Assembly (NCBI GenBank): GCA_964017065.1
Contig: OZ024783.1
Span: 13,328,040-13,392,039 of the forward strand
From: Haliclona indistincta
Taxonomy: Eukaryota; Porifera; Demospongiae; Haplosclerida; Chalinidae
DNA length: 64,000 bases
Direction of reading: 5' to 3'
Shown here: positions 43,258 to 55,217 of the stretch, in pieces
How positions within the stretch are numbered: position 1 is the first letter of the stretch
Layout of the letters: each line of letters opens with the position of its first letter
Position numbers and translations under genes: made by a program
The notes under the pieces: generated by a model
The model's input: the letters and a program-made list of their open reading frames with translations, nothing else
Databases searched by the model: none
What the model was told of the DNA's origin: nothing

Positions 43258-46200
43258 CTCACAGTAGTTTGTCCTGGCAGTGGAGGAGCTCAGTCTCTTT
43301 CTCAGCTAGTGAGAGTCTGGTCATTTGTAGCTGGTCATCTTTCTCTCCTTCATTAGCTGCTCAAATAGTGAACTCATTGTTATGGTACAATGTAATGATA
43401 TTCATTAGTAGCATGTGTACATAAGTGATATTGTACATGTATCAACCTTTCATTCTTGTCTGGAGCTCAGAAATCCTCTTTTGAAAAGTGCTAACCTATG
43501 ACACGATAATAAATCCATACATTCCGTACATCAACATGCACTATTCCACAAACTACTGTAGCTCCACTACAATAATAGCTAGAGGGACTGTACTTACATC
43601 AGTGTGCTTCAAGATATGCCACACCAGGTTCAATGATTGGTAAACTACATTGACTAATGCACAAGCAAATTCACAATTTATAATTATGCCACTAGAATGC
43701 CTTGTTTACACACATGTAAAAACAGCTACTTATCCTAACACCCAAATGAACCACAAGTGATTCTAAACCAAATGGATCTAGGAAAAAACAATCCATTCAA
43801 AAACTGTCTAGCTAGAACCCTGGTAATGTAACCTCTATCTTACCTGTGTTCCATAACATGTGTTCTCTCTCCTAAGCTGCTCTTCTCTCTAACAACAACA
43901 CAAATGAACACTATTCTAGTATTCTTAATTCACCTTGTGTAAAGATGCTTTCTCATTCAATAGTTTCTCTATCTGTTCCTTTAGCTCTATCATTGTCTGC
44001 TCTAGTGACTGGTAATGTAGTCTCAGAGATGATGCTAGTATTAGAGACAGGATAAGGTTACACTAATAGTGACACTATTATTCATGGAACATAATTCATT
44101 TAATTTACTGGGACCTACATTGAACGAGAGTAAAACAAAATTGTATCGAATAATAAATTTTAGCAAATTTGTGAATTATTCAAATGCATGGGAAAGATAC
44201 CAGGTCTACAGCAGTCAAAAGAAGAGGGAAATATTAGGCAAGAGTTTAAATTTGGTGATTCAGGAAACATGAAATATAACAGGAAATATCACATTGTGCA
44301 TGCTGTGTCAATGTTCGGTAACTGAATGAATTGGCTCGTTTGACATAATATGCAGCATTGCTTGGTTGTACCCGACGGCCAGTAGGAAGAGTGACATATT
44401 GTACATGTACCTTCGAGTTGCAGAGTTTGTAGTTCATCTTCTCTAGTTTTCAGTAGATCAGTCAAAGCAGCATTGTGGTCACTAATGAACAAATAGAGAG
44501 TAATATTGAACATGCTTGCAACAACTACAAAAATGAAAAGAAGTACAAAATGTACTAAATAATTATTATCCATAGTCATTGTGTACTAACCATGATGGAA
44601 CAGAATTGTCTGCTACTAGAAAAGTTGGGAGAGATGGAGGATGATTAGTGAGAGATGAGAGCCAGTGAGTGAGTGAACGAAGATGACCTAGAACAAGACT
44701 GACAACTAGAGAGAGAAGGAGGGAGAGAGGGATGAAAGGAGGGAGCGATCGAGGTAGGAAGGGAGAGGGAGGGAGGGATCGAGAAAAGGAGGCAAAGGGA
44801 GAGAGAGGGAGGGGGAGAGAGGGATGGAGAGAGGGAGGGAGAGAGAGAGAGGGAGGGAGGGAGGGAGGGAGGGAGGGAGGGAGGGAGGAAGAGAGAGAGG
44901 AAGAGAGGATCAAGGTTGGTAGGGAGAGGGAGGGAGAGAGAAAGAAGGAAGGAGGGAGAGACGAGGAAGAGAGGAGGGAGGGAGAGAGGGTAAGAGGGAG
45001 AGAAACAATAGAGCAGCTGAAGAATATACACTTATACATTTACCTTCACTACTGTCACCATCACTGCTAGTCTGTCTCTTGACCACGCCCTCAAGCTGTT
45101 CCACTACACACACCAGCACCTCTCTCATCTCTACGGCAACTGGGTCACCTTCACTAACCACACCTCCACCACTAGCACTAGTCACATCGGCACTATCGGA
45201 CACTGAATCCTCAGGTCGATCCCTCCAACTCGGAGGAAGAGAAAAGGTCACTTTTGGTTGCAGAGCAGGAGGTGATCTAGTCTGAGTGTAATATCGATAG
45301 ATAGAATCAGGATTATGATCTTGAGATAGAAAAGCACTCGATGAAGAAATAAGACAGTTTGGATAGGATGAAGATACATGAGTATTCTCTTGTCTTTCTA
45401 CAGCACCTCGTCCTTGGTGTAATACCTCTTCTCTTTGATCACGGAGCTCTTTGGTATTGCTTGCACTGCTGGTTACAGGAGTGGTATATTCCTCTCTCCT
45501 TTCTTGAGTGCTGGCGGTGAATATGTGCTGCTGTGAATTTGCTGAAGGATAGAATGCAGGCGGGTTAGCAGTGTCTCTGCTTGCTGGTGGTCTCTCTCTC
45601 ATGCTGCTCAGAGTAGGGTAACTAGTGAATGGGTGTGTTGGCAGTGGAGGTGGTGGATAAAACTGTGGATTTGATGGATACGAGTGAAGATTTGGTGGTT
45701 GAACAGAAGCTGGATGGTGGTAGAAGTGTGGTGGTAGCTGCCAGGGACCACTGTATGATGGATGAGGAGGCAAGCACTGGACAGGAGGATCTATTGATGA
45801 AGAAGGAAGTATGGTTGTAGCTGAGAGAGAAGGAGATCGATTGAGTGAAGTTTTGTCCGGTTCAGAAGGACGGTCGTTATTTTCTATCTGTGGTTTTGTA
45901 GTCTTGTCTGTTGTCGTTGTTTTCTCTTCTCTCTTTGTCTCGTGAATTTGTCTAGCTCGTAATGGGATTCTCAGTAAACTCTTTCCTGGTCTGCTAGCAG
46001 TGGTAGAGTACTGCATGATAGGCTCAGATGAGGATGACCCTTTCATTACTCTCACATTACGAGGACTGAACTTTCTCATAGTTTGACCTTTTCTTGAACT
46101 AACGGTGACCTTTCCTAGTCTCTGTGGTACAGTCAATCTCTTTCCTTCCACGACTTTCTTTTGAATCATCTTTTTGCTCACACCTAAGTATGGGGCTGAG

Positions 46201-46367
46201 ACTGTGGTACCGGGATCAGTCTTGGAACGATGATGTTGCTTGTGACGAGTGTGAGGTACCTCGGTTGTAGATGTAGGAGAGTGGGCGTGGTCTGGCTGAC
46301 GGACTGTATCAAAGAAGCTAGGATAATTATTATGGATGGTGACATGTGTATAACATGATAGGTGCAT
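41852..46367 (-). CDS. Coiled-coil protein with disordered N-terminus, family not recognised
   Basis: Exons that join in phase: 45044-46367, 44591-44705, 44411-44481, 43934-44034, 43844-43888, (43598-43606, tentative 9 bp), 43447-43495, 43263-43356, 42762-42953, 41852-42422. Residues 1-440 are basic then Pro/Ser/Tyr-rich and look disordered. The middle is helical (LTDLLKTREDELQTLQLE, MIELKEQIEKLLNEKASL, FQKRISELQTRMK). The C-terminus ends in a short helix FRRDLAALDADIARLQ. This looks like a centrosomal or cytoskeletal coiled-coil protein, but I could not assign a family. The start Met at 46367 is uncertain; a non-coding 5' exon may lie at about 46380-46450. Polypyrimidine microsatellites abut two acceptors. 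Confidence 0.72.
42960..43100. repeat. (GA)n / GAGG purine tract, serves as the polypyrimidine tract on the minus strand
   Basis: About 140 bp of almost pure purine on the plus strand end exactly at the acceptor of the exon starting at 42953. Overlapping Ser/Pro/Leu-rich frames are artefacts of it. Confidence 0.9.
44706..45005. repeat. GAGG-rich purine tract in the next intron of the same gene
   Basis: About 300 bp of GA/GGGA repeats reach the acceptor CTCTCTAG at 44705. Frames on both strands here are artefacts. Confidence 0.9.
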
Positions 46368-46449
46368 AGAGCGTGCCTTGTTGTCTCTTGGAGTTCAGTA
46401 GAGCTTGTATTAGAGATGTACATCTGTCCAGACCATGATGAGTTGACGA

Positions 46450-47546
46450 AATCTGATGAGCGAAAAGAGAGTTCATTGCGTTAAATACACAAATAATTGT
46501 ACACAGAGATGTAGTGTTTCTGTGAGCGCACGTGGTCGTTCATGTAAGGACTTACAAGATCGTCAGAATCTGTGGAATACAAAGAAAAACCAGCCGCCAT
46601 CTGTCTGCTGCAACTTCAAAGAGAGATGACAATGGGTTAAACTTTCAGCCCCACCTCCTACAGGCTGCATGCAACGTGTTGGAGTCAACTGATAGCTCAA
46701 CTAGAGCTTGGTAAAGTTGCTGGTTGGAACTGATAAAGGTCAACACACGGCCGCGCGAAGGTCATGGATGCCCAGCATCGACAAGCACAGGCACCGTGAT
46801 CAATTCGCTGGAAAAGTAAAGTTTTGGCGGTACTAATAATTAAGGCTACTGGGCTAGGCTACTGAGCCGGTGTTGTTACTGACTGTGCTGTTTTGATCAA
46901 TGTGATTGATGACTCCAAGGTATAGATATGTACAGCAATAATGATAAAGCTGTTACTATCATGCTATTGACAGAATAAGTTTCAAGCTATCACCATGCAA
47001 TGGTCCTGTATCGGTGAAGCTTGAAGGTAGACACATTGTGCTAAGTGAGAGATTACAAAGATACCCACATTGTGTAGTTACATTAGAGTTGGTGTTATGG
47101 TGTTATCGCGTACGACCAGCGCTCGGCAAAAACATCGCATAAATACTTGCACAGATGGCTGATGAGCTTGCTAGACCAGTTTTAGCTTCATACAACTAAA
47201 GCGGGAAAAGTGATTACAATCGATCGTGCTCAGTCATGCAGTCTTCACAGGGCGAGCTCGTCGGTCGACGATGGCTAACACTGACTGCGTTGCTAAAATT
47301 AGATATACACATGTACACATTGTATTCTAGCAACTCAGATGCCTCTAGTATCGATAGGAAATCAAATTGCACGCAGCAACTCTGCCTGCACGAAAACCCT
47401 TGAAAAGACAAATACAGCTACTTCCACAAGTCATGAAGATCATCAATTCTGGTGTCAAATTAATAATAATTTTAAAATAATTAATTATATTTCTTTAAAA
47501 TGCAACAAAAAATAGTGATTACACTAAAATTAAAATGGATATGATG
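46450..47546. other. Intergenic region
   Basis: This lies between the coiled-coil gene (5' end) and the kinase gene (3' end), both minus strand. The part nearest the coiled-coil gene would carry its promoter. No TATA box or repeat family was recognised. Confidence 0.4.
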
Positions 47547-49563
47547 CTATCGTTTGGTGAAGTGGTTTACCTGATCCACAATGAAACTCATTGCTGGTCG
47601 CTTGTTGGGGTCGTGTTGCACACATGAGCTGATCAGTTGGTACATTTGTGGCCAGTCCTTGGCCATGGACTGCAGCATCGAGGGGAAGGCACCAGGATCA
47701 GGAAGACGATTGCTCAACACCTCACACAGGAGCTTGCCAAAACTAAACACATCCATCTTGGTAGTCTGTTGCTCTCCCTTGAACACTTCAGGAGCAGTGT
47801 ACATTGCAGCTCCTGGACCAGGAGTGCTAGCATACTGTACAAGGTTGGCGGAACCAAAGTCTGACAGCTTCCCTCTCCACTTGTTGTTGGGTAGAGCTAG
47901 AAGCAGGACATTGGAACTGCTCACATCTCTGTGAATGATGGGGTTCGACTGGAGATGGAGGTAGTTGAGTGCATTGGATACGTCCCTCAGTATGCTTAGC
48001 TTGACGCCATTGTTGGTGAGCTGAGCGTTGAGATAGGCTTGGCGTAGGTTGGTGTCCATGAGTTCTGTGATGATGAGGGGAGAGTTGGATGGACTGTCCA
48101 ATACTGCTGCCATGAACAGCAGCAGGTTGGGGTGACGCACTTTAGCCATCAAGCTGATCTCACGACGGAGGAGATCTCTATAGTAGTCAGACGAGCTGAT
48201 GTTGGAGTGGAGCTGTTTAATAGCTACATCCTGGCCTCGGAAACTGCCAACCACTACTCTTCCCCACCCTCCTTCTCCCAGCACCTGGACTGTGGGTTGT
48301 ACTCGTACCTCATTGTGGCTGACCACCCAGAAGCTAATGTCAGTATCTGAACCTAACTTAGGTTGCTGGTCCAACCTAGACTGGAGCTGCCTTGCCTTCT
48401 CGTGGAGACGAATGATCTCTTGCTTGTAGTTTTGTGTCAGGAGAGCATTGTCTTGCTGAAGTTGAGAGGTGGTTTGATGGTGATCAATGCAGTCTTGCTT
48501 GAGGCTATTGATTTCTTGCTTTAAGCAAGCGACTTCTTGTTGATGGATTTGTGTTTGACTAGCAATGTCTTGCTTTAGATGAACATTCTCTTGCTGAAGA
48601 CTAGTAACCTCTTTTTGTAATCGAGTGTTGTCTTGCTGGAGGTGAGTGATATGCTGGTGAAGAACTGTGTTCGTGTCTTTTGCTGTTCCACTGCTTTTCT
48701 GATGTGGAGGTGTGACTTGAGAATAAGAGATCTGGTCTTCACGATGATGTATTGTTGGAGGTTCTTGTGGTTTAGTGATGGATATTTTGCTTAAAATTTG
48801 ACGATATAAAGGAACTTTTTTAGCAGTTGCATGGGGGTTAATATCTGTGATAGTATAAGAGAGGAGAGAAAGGTGTGAACACATTAACATGATGGAGTGG
48901 ATGAGGTACATGAGATACAGTAATAGACAACAGTCACTCACCAGCTGATATTAATTTTATCTTGATGGTGCATCCATAAACATCAGCCACACCCCAGAAT
49001 GGTTTGTGTGTTGGTAGTCCAGGCCACACAATACCATCATCCACACCGTCAATATAGACATGTAGCTCTCCGTCTCTTGAGACCATGCAACCAACGGTCT
49101 GGCCCCCTCTAAGAGACTCAAGGTTAACTATGAGCTCTCTCTTCTCATCATTGTGATAAAGAGTATTACAGTCCAGGATCCAGTAGTCTGAGTGATCACT
49201 CCATTCCAATGCATATCTAGGAATGCTGATATTATCAGGACACTGTGTGGTCATACCTATAGACTGTTGTTGGTAGTAAGATATCAACATAGTAAACACT
49301 AATCACTAACTAGTCACTGTGGTACACACACTCGTCAGATAGACACTCACAATGGATCCTAAACATTCAATATCAGTGTCATCAAACTCGAGTATCTTCA
49401 CCTGGAATACGGTACCTAGCGCTACCGGCTGCTCAGTGAATACAATACCATCGTCATTGTTTCTAACTCGTCTAGCAACAGTGATGTTATCTGAAAGACT
49501 GATGTTCTCTCCACAACGTGAGTGGAAGCGCTGAGTACTCACAGTCGCCATCTTGTATCTCAT
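47547..49563 (-). CDS. NHR (neuralized) domain - coiled coil - tyrosine-kinase-like protein kinase
   Basis: Three exons, 49351-49563, 48942-49263 and 47547-48844, join in phase to about 610 residues. Residues 1-178 form an NHR domain (FHSRCGENISLSDN, SIGMTTQCPDNIS, GELHVYIDGVDDG, PFWGVADVYG), a protein-interaction fold of neuralized E3 ligases. About 238-340 is a heptad-rich coiled coil (LQQDNTRLQKEVTSLQQEN). About 363-608 is a kinase: GEGGWGRVVVG, VAIKQL, IHRDVSSSNVLL, SDFGSANL and APEVF, so Lys, HRD and DFG are intact and it should be active. HRDVSSSN is typical of the TKL/Tyr-like group. No signal peptide or membrane span, hence cytoplasmic. An alternative start is the Met four codons in (MATVSTQ). 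Confidence 0.9.
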
Positions 49564-49849
49564 TAACTAGCGGTAGCTAGTCCGATGGGGTTAGCGCGCA
49601 TGTGCAAAAAAATTCTAGCGGGAATTACACTACATTTGAATTTCGGTACTAACCAGTGCGTATCAGGGCAAGACTCTCTAGTGGATACGGTTCGAGAACC
49701 ATGATGGAATACAGAACATGTTTCACACTTAGGTGCCTCTGACGAGGATCATTGCTGGTGACAATGTTGTACAAAGGAATGGCGGTAACTGAGGAGCAGC
49801 CCCGCTTCACCAAACAGGGCAGATGATGGAATGTTCCATTGACCAATTA

Positions 49850-50096
49850 CGCGTATGTACATCAACAATGTAACACAATTGACTGGCATTCTACATCGAT
49901 CAGTGCTGAAGTCGTAGTATAGAAGTTGTTTACTATACCTCTTCTATTCATTGTTGTTAATTCATGATGAAAATGTGCTTTACAAGTATTTTCACAACTT
50001 ATACATTCAGGTATAATGTAAACTTTAAACTTTATCATTATTATGCTGCAAGCACCTGCTTCCATTAGACTAAGTGTATAGTTTAAGTACATAGTA
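49850..50096 (+). promoter_or_regulatory. Duplicated 5' flank of the beta-helix genes, copy 1
   Basis: This segment matches 61905-62158, upstream of copy 2 (for example TTCATGATGAAAATGTGCTT and GCAAGCACCTGCTTCCATTA). In copy 2 it continues straight to the start codon. Here a LINE separates it from the rest, which resumes at 51805. The promoter role is inferred. Confidence 0.6.
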
Positions 50097-51805
50097 CCAT
50101 AGTACTATGTAGTACCATAGTACCATAGTACTACTACATAGTACCATGATAGTACTCTTAACCGACACTTCTCTCTAAACTTGTTTCTCTATGCTGATGA
50201 TATGCTTCTTCTTCATCCATTGAATCATACTGCTGATATTGCCACTATAAATTCATTGCTCTCTGATATTCACTGCTGGCTCTCCTCTAGATCACTTAAG
50301 GTGGCGGTATACCCGTTTTTATGAATATTAATGAGCGACTTTCTTTTATCTGCAGCTCGTGAAAGAGCAACGCTAGCAGCGTGAAACTCGCTCCGATGCA
50401 TCAATGAGTGTGTCTCAATGTATAATGCAGCTTGAAACGTTGCACAATATTCTACACCAAGGAATAATGTAGGAACAATCGACATCGTACGGATACACAT
50501 TTTTCTAGCCAGAAATCTCTCCTGACTAATCGTGCAGCAAAGGTTACCAGCTAAAATTCGACTCTTATAAACCATTTCTAGGTGCAGACGAAGAGTTTTG
50601 TTGACCCACGCTGAACGTAGCTGTTCTATGCATCGACAAACATGGACGTCACTGCAAAATCAGCCATGATTTAGAATGTAGAAGTGTTTTTCTTAAAATC
50701 AGAAAAAGTAAATGCAGAAAACTCTTCGTCAGCACCTGGAAATGGTTTATAAGAGTCGAATTTCAGCTGGTAACCTTTGCTGCATGGTTATTTAGGAGAG
50801 ATTTTTGGCTAGAAAAATGCGTATCCGTACGATGTCGATTGTTCCTACATTATTCCTTGGTGTAGAATATTGTGCAACGTTTCAAGCAGCATTATACATT
50901 GAGACACACTCATTGATGCATCAGAGCGAGTTTCACGCTGCTAGCGTTGCTCAGTCACGAGCTGCATATAAAAGAATGTCGCTCATGAATATTCATAAAA
51001 ACGGGTATACCGCCACCTTAACATCAACTTACAAAATTCAAAATTCATGATTTTTTCACTTCGTCCACAGTCATTTTTTGACCTCACTACCCCCTGTGCA
51101 AATCAGCAATATCCCTCTTGACAGAGTCTACTCTTACAAATACCTTGGGCTAACCTTTCAGCCCAATTTGTCATGGTCTTCTCACATTCATAATATTAGA
51201 ATGAAAGCAAGGAAATGCCTTGGGCTAATCTACAGGCATTTTTACCACAACTGCCCCTCATCTACTCTACTTACTCTATACAAAATGTTGGTTTGCCCAA
51301 TCTTGGAGTACGGTGCTGCTATTTGGGATCCACCTTCACTAACTGCAATCTCATCTCTTGAATCTGTTCAACATTTTGCTTTAAAAATGGCATCTAAATC
51401 GTGGGCTTCCAGTTATCCATCTCTTCTTTCCCAATTTGCTATAAAGCCTCTTGAACAGAGAAGAAAAATTTGCAAAGCTTCCTCTCTGTTCAAACTCAAA
51501 TTTGGTTTTTCTCATTCAATCAATTGTCCTCTCATATCACCTTCCCCGCCTCCGCATTATTTTCTCCCGCAATTACAATAGGCATGATTTTGCCCCCATC
51601 TTCTGCAAATCAGCTACTTATATGAATTCATTATATCCCACCTCTATCAAGCTCTAGAACTCTCTTCCCTCTTGTACCAAATCTACTGATTCTTTTCTCT
51701 ATTTAAGTCCAAGCTATTTACTATCTTTTAGATCACTAACACCTTCATTCAATTTCATTAGCATTATTGCTATTTCACATTTCTTTTTGAAATGAAAAAA
51801 AAATA
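50097..51805 (+). mobile_element. 5'-truncated non-LTR (LINE) retrotransposon fragment
   Basis: The plus strand reads NLFLYADDMLLLHP (RT YADD box) at 50170-50295. After the MITE it resumes with ISNIPLDRVYSYKYLGLTFQ and a C-terminal RT/thumb region to 51581 (LEYGAAIWDP, LEQRRKICKASSLF). An A-rich tail, GAAATGAAAAAAAAA, follows. The duplicated-gene comparison shows that both ends coincide with the interruption of the beta-helix promoter. Confidence 0.85.
50300..51017. mobile_element. TTAA-flanked palindromic MITE inside the LINE
   Basis: TTAA lies at 50296-50299 and 51018-51021. The ends are GGTGGCGGTATACCCG and its inverse. Arms of about 300 bp (50300-50600, 50714-51017) are nearly identical. 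It interrupts the LINE reverse transcriptase frame. Frames within it are mirror artefacts. Confidence 0.9.
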
Positions 51806-51921
51806 GTAGGTAATTGTCAAGTCATTATTTGCATAAGCAATACAACTGAAAGAACTATAGGATAGCAAAAGCATGTAAATAATATTAGGTTGTTAATGCT
51901 AAACTGAGTTCTGAGGTAGTA

Positions 51922-53748
51922 ATGCATACGTTAGTGTTTCTTCTCTGGTGGAGCTGCTGTGTTAATGTAACCATCAGGATCAATGACACTAACTACACTC
52001 TTCAAGGAGTAGCTAATTTCAGTGGAGTAGAGAACATTACCATTACTGGAAAGGGTCACTCACTGACACAGATCAATTGCAACAGTTTAAACTCCTCTGG
52101 AGCTGGAATAGCCTTTGATAACTCTTCGCATAATTATTATTCTCAAGAGCTTTATGACCTGTGGCTATGGAGCTACAATAACGAATGTTAATAAACATCG
52201 CAAACGTTTTACAGGTATTAACATTCTCAAGAAGCACTCACTTTCTTAATCTGGAGAGACTTGCTTTCCGATCTAAAGAGGGTAGGGATATTGAGAGACG
52301 TCCTCCTTAGTCCTATCACCATAAGGGTGGTGATATGGAGCGGAGGTATGGAGGGTCCTGTGCCATCAGGCTTGGCCCTCCATCCAAAACCCAGCGACAA
52401 ATGGGCCTGGAAGGGAAGAACCAGCATGCCGAAACCGGCATGCACCAGATGACACAGGAGTCACATGAGCTGAAGTTAACAGCTCATGGAGGATAAGGGA
52501 GTGGAGGGTGGGTTGTTGAAGACCAGATGCTGAAGACGTCGACGAGCTGCCAAATTAACCTGTACAGCGCTCACATGCACGTGCATGTGACTGATCTGCG
52601 CATGCGTACCTGTTCTGCTTCCTGGCCTGTTAACTTCGTTAATCTTTGTAAACATCAAATGGCACGGCCATCCAAATTATTGATTGTTCTCAAGTCACCG
52701 TATTAGCCATTGTTGTGTACAGGAGCATTAGTCAAGGTCTTACATTTATCGACACAGGATCAACAGTGCAAGTAATTGACTCAAGGTTTATCAACAACAC
52801 CATATCTATCTCTCGATCTCATTGGTTGGGTGGTGGAGGTCTACAAGTAATCTTTTACAAGGTCGAAAATCTAATCATGAACACTACTACATAATCGCCA
52901 ATAGTGTCTTCAAGTATAACCAAGCTAGTGTTCTAAAAGATCGAGTCTTTCATAAAAGGACTGAACATTCCTATAGTTGCGAAAGAGGTGGAGGAATTCG
53001 TGTTATCTTTGATAACGATGCCTAGCAGTATTACACTTAAAAATAACATATTTGATGGTTATTTGCAAGTTTTGGAGGTGGTATGCTGATTCTTTTAACA
53101 AGAGCCATGTCAAATAGCTCTATAAAACTTTGGGGAAACTTTTTTAAAGGCAACACAGGATTAGTAGGTGGAGGAGGCCTTGCTATAAGTACTATCACTC
53201 TAAGCAATTTGTATCCAATCAACAATATGATATCAATTTTAAATACTTCCTTTGTTAACAATCTGGGTTTGTATGGCGGTGGAATATCTATTGATGGCTC
53301 TTCTGTAAGTAAAATAGAACAATTTAACAGTTTCAATTGTATAAATTGTATCTTTGAGGAAAATTCAGCACAAATTGTTGCAGCAGTTAGTGTTGCTTCC
53401 ACAGATAAAGGATCACAATTTATTACCGACACTTGTTTTACTGACAGCAAGTTCAAGAACAATATTATTGTAATTAAATTCGTAAGCGGTAGTCTGAATG
53501 GCAATCAAAATGGTGCATGTTATATCACTGAAGTGCAGGTCACATTTGCAGGCACAACTAATTTTACTGGAAACAATGGCACAGCGTTACTTACATGTAT
53601 CATCTGTGGTATGCAGAGCCTGCATGCCCTTCTTTGTATAATCTTCATCTTGATTCCTCCACCAACTATCCTGAGTCTGGAAACCATACTGTTCAGCATG
53701 GACTTCTTCGCAAACACACCACTGAATTGGTATTATAACAGACTATGA
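51922..53748 (+). pseudogene. Beta-helix surface protein gene, copy 1, broken
   Basis: It begins MHTLVFLLWWSCCVNVTIRI, a signal peptide followed by sequence seen intact in copy 2 at 62273. Relative to copy 2 it lacks about 132 bp after the signal peptide, has a 4-bp gain near 52133 that shifts the frame, and carries about 440 bp of inserted sequence (52214-52650). It then continues with Asn/Gly-rich beta-helix-like repeats (IIDCSQVT, SRFINNTIS, NFFKGNTGLVGGGGLAIS, TSFVNNLGLYGGGIS) to 53748. The intact family would be secreted or membrane-anchored, with parallel beta-helix repeats. Confidence 0.72.
52214..52650. mobile_element. ~440-bp insertion in the beta-helix pseudogene
   Basis: Copy 2 reads ...TTTTACAGGCAATGGCACGG without interruption, so this block is an insertion. 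It contains short palindromes (GCCGAAACCGGC, CACATGCACGTGCATGTG). No terminal repeats or duplication are certain; unclassified. Confidence 0.55.
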
Positions 53749-54074
53749 TTGAAGCTGATGCCATTTCTAGACTCTTTCCAGGCTTGCTTTAAAAGAGAGG
53801 CACCGATATACTTTGCTGGATTCTACTTTCTCTATCGTTTTTTTATTTATTTTGATAATCAGTATACCTTTCCAAGACCCTTGACAACTTTCTATCCTCA
53901 GTATTTTCTTCTTCATGTTTATTATACTTTTACACGTATTTCTTCAGCCATACAAGAACAAATGTCATGATCGATTAGAGATTTCTCTCGTCTTCGTCAT
54001 TATCATATTCATCTTTGCTAACAATAACTCTTTCCTCTCACATAATAATTATAGAACAGTATTGATAATTATTA
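53749..54074 (+). other. Downstream flank of the pseudogene
   Basis: Contains a short frame rich in Phe/Tyr, possibly a degraded membrane segment of the beta-helix gene (FYFLYRFFIYFDNQ). No firm assignment. Confidence 0.3.
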
Positions 54075-54408
54075 GGGAGGCACGGTAGTGACTCCCTATG
54101 TAGGGTTGAACGAGAAAAAAAGATGGCGGCTACATACAATGTATTAGCGTTCAAACGCTGATATTTCACCTGGTGATGAATTTTATACGTCCATAAACAC
54201 TTAGATCTGCTCTCTGGCGTTGCCCCATCTTACAGCAGCAAGGAGATGGCTCGAAATTGTTACTAAAGTGACGAACCTGGAAACGGTGAAAATCGAGTAT
54301 CGTCATCTTCGTTTTCTTTCTTTCTTTCTTTCCACTCGCCTAGCACCTTTACACGAGCAGTGCCGAGACCAAAACACCCACGAACAGTCGTGAAATTCTC
54401 CTGGCATG

Positions 54409-54696
54409 CAGTGGCGGATCTAGGATTAGCAAATAGGGGGGGGCAGCGAAAATTTTTGCTAATTAATATTCATTTATTCATTAAAATCGATCGATTTTAA
54501 TTGATGATGTACGCGCGCTAAGCATGATCGTCGATCGCTTGCACTTTTCAAGCGCTTGGATCGAGATGCTCTGGCGTTATGCCTGTCTTGTATAGTATAG
54601 CGAGCCAGATGTGACGCGTGAGATGTAAATAATAAAATGGCGGACAAGATTTTAGGGGGGCCTTGCCCCCCCTGGCCCCCCCTAGATCCGCCACTG
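54409..54696. mobile_element. hAT-like MITE, 288 bp
   Basis: The ends CAGTGGCGGATCTAGG and CCTAGATCCGCCACTG are perfect inverted repeats, flanked by the 8-bp duplication CTGGCATG (54401-54408, 54697-54704). The opposite arm of the giant palindrome has a single uninterrupted copy of the target. An 8-bp duplication with CAG ends is the established hAT signature. Confidence 0.92.
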
Positions 54697-55217
54697 CTGG
54701 CATGTGCCTTTTGAACTTTGTTTTTAGCGAAACGGCGATATACATTCCGCGAGTTCTCGATCGTGATCCATTGTCAGCTAAGTGTTAGACGCCAATAGTG
54801 TGATTGCGCAATACGCACGTGACCAAGCAGTGGCTAGCGCACGTGACCGAGCACTAGCTTGAGTATAGCCGCGCCGTATGGAACACGGAGAACACGTATT
54901 TGCCTGGAGTCGTCGAAGAACTGTAAGCTCGTGTAGAATCAACATTCTGCGCTCGCCAGATCATTATAACCGCCGCATGGTCTACAAACAAGTGTGGGCG
55001 GGGCTCGAATGCATGCCTAGCCTGCATGCATGCACTATGCGTAGGCGACCTGATATACAGCATAACAATTATTTTTTAGCTACAAGTTTAAAATTGTTAA
55101 TAAAGAAAAGCCATCAATATCAGGAAAACTAAACCAATGGTTGAAACAAAGACGGCTCAGTTCATGCATGATATTGAACTGCACATCACTGAATAAGAAA
55201 AAAGGACACAAACAAGA

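Noticed and set aside
42729..45070. Ser/Pro/Leu-rich and Gly/Arg/Glu-rich proteins on opposite strands
   Set aside because: Both come from (GA)n/GAGG tracts in introns; only the non-repeat parts beside the splice sites are coding.
50270..51050. Two nearly identical frames on opposite strands around 50.3-51.0 kb as a gene pair
   Set aside because: They are the two arms of the palindromic TTAA-flanked MITE.
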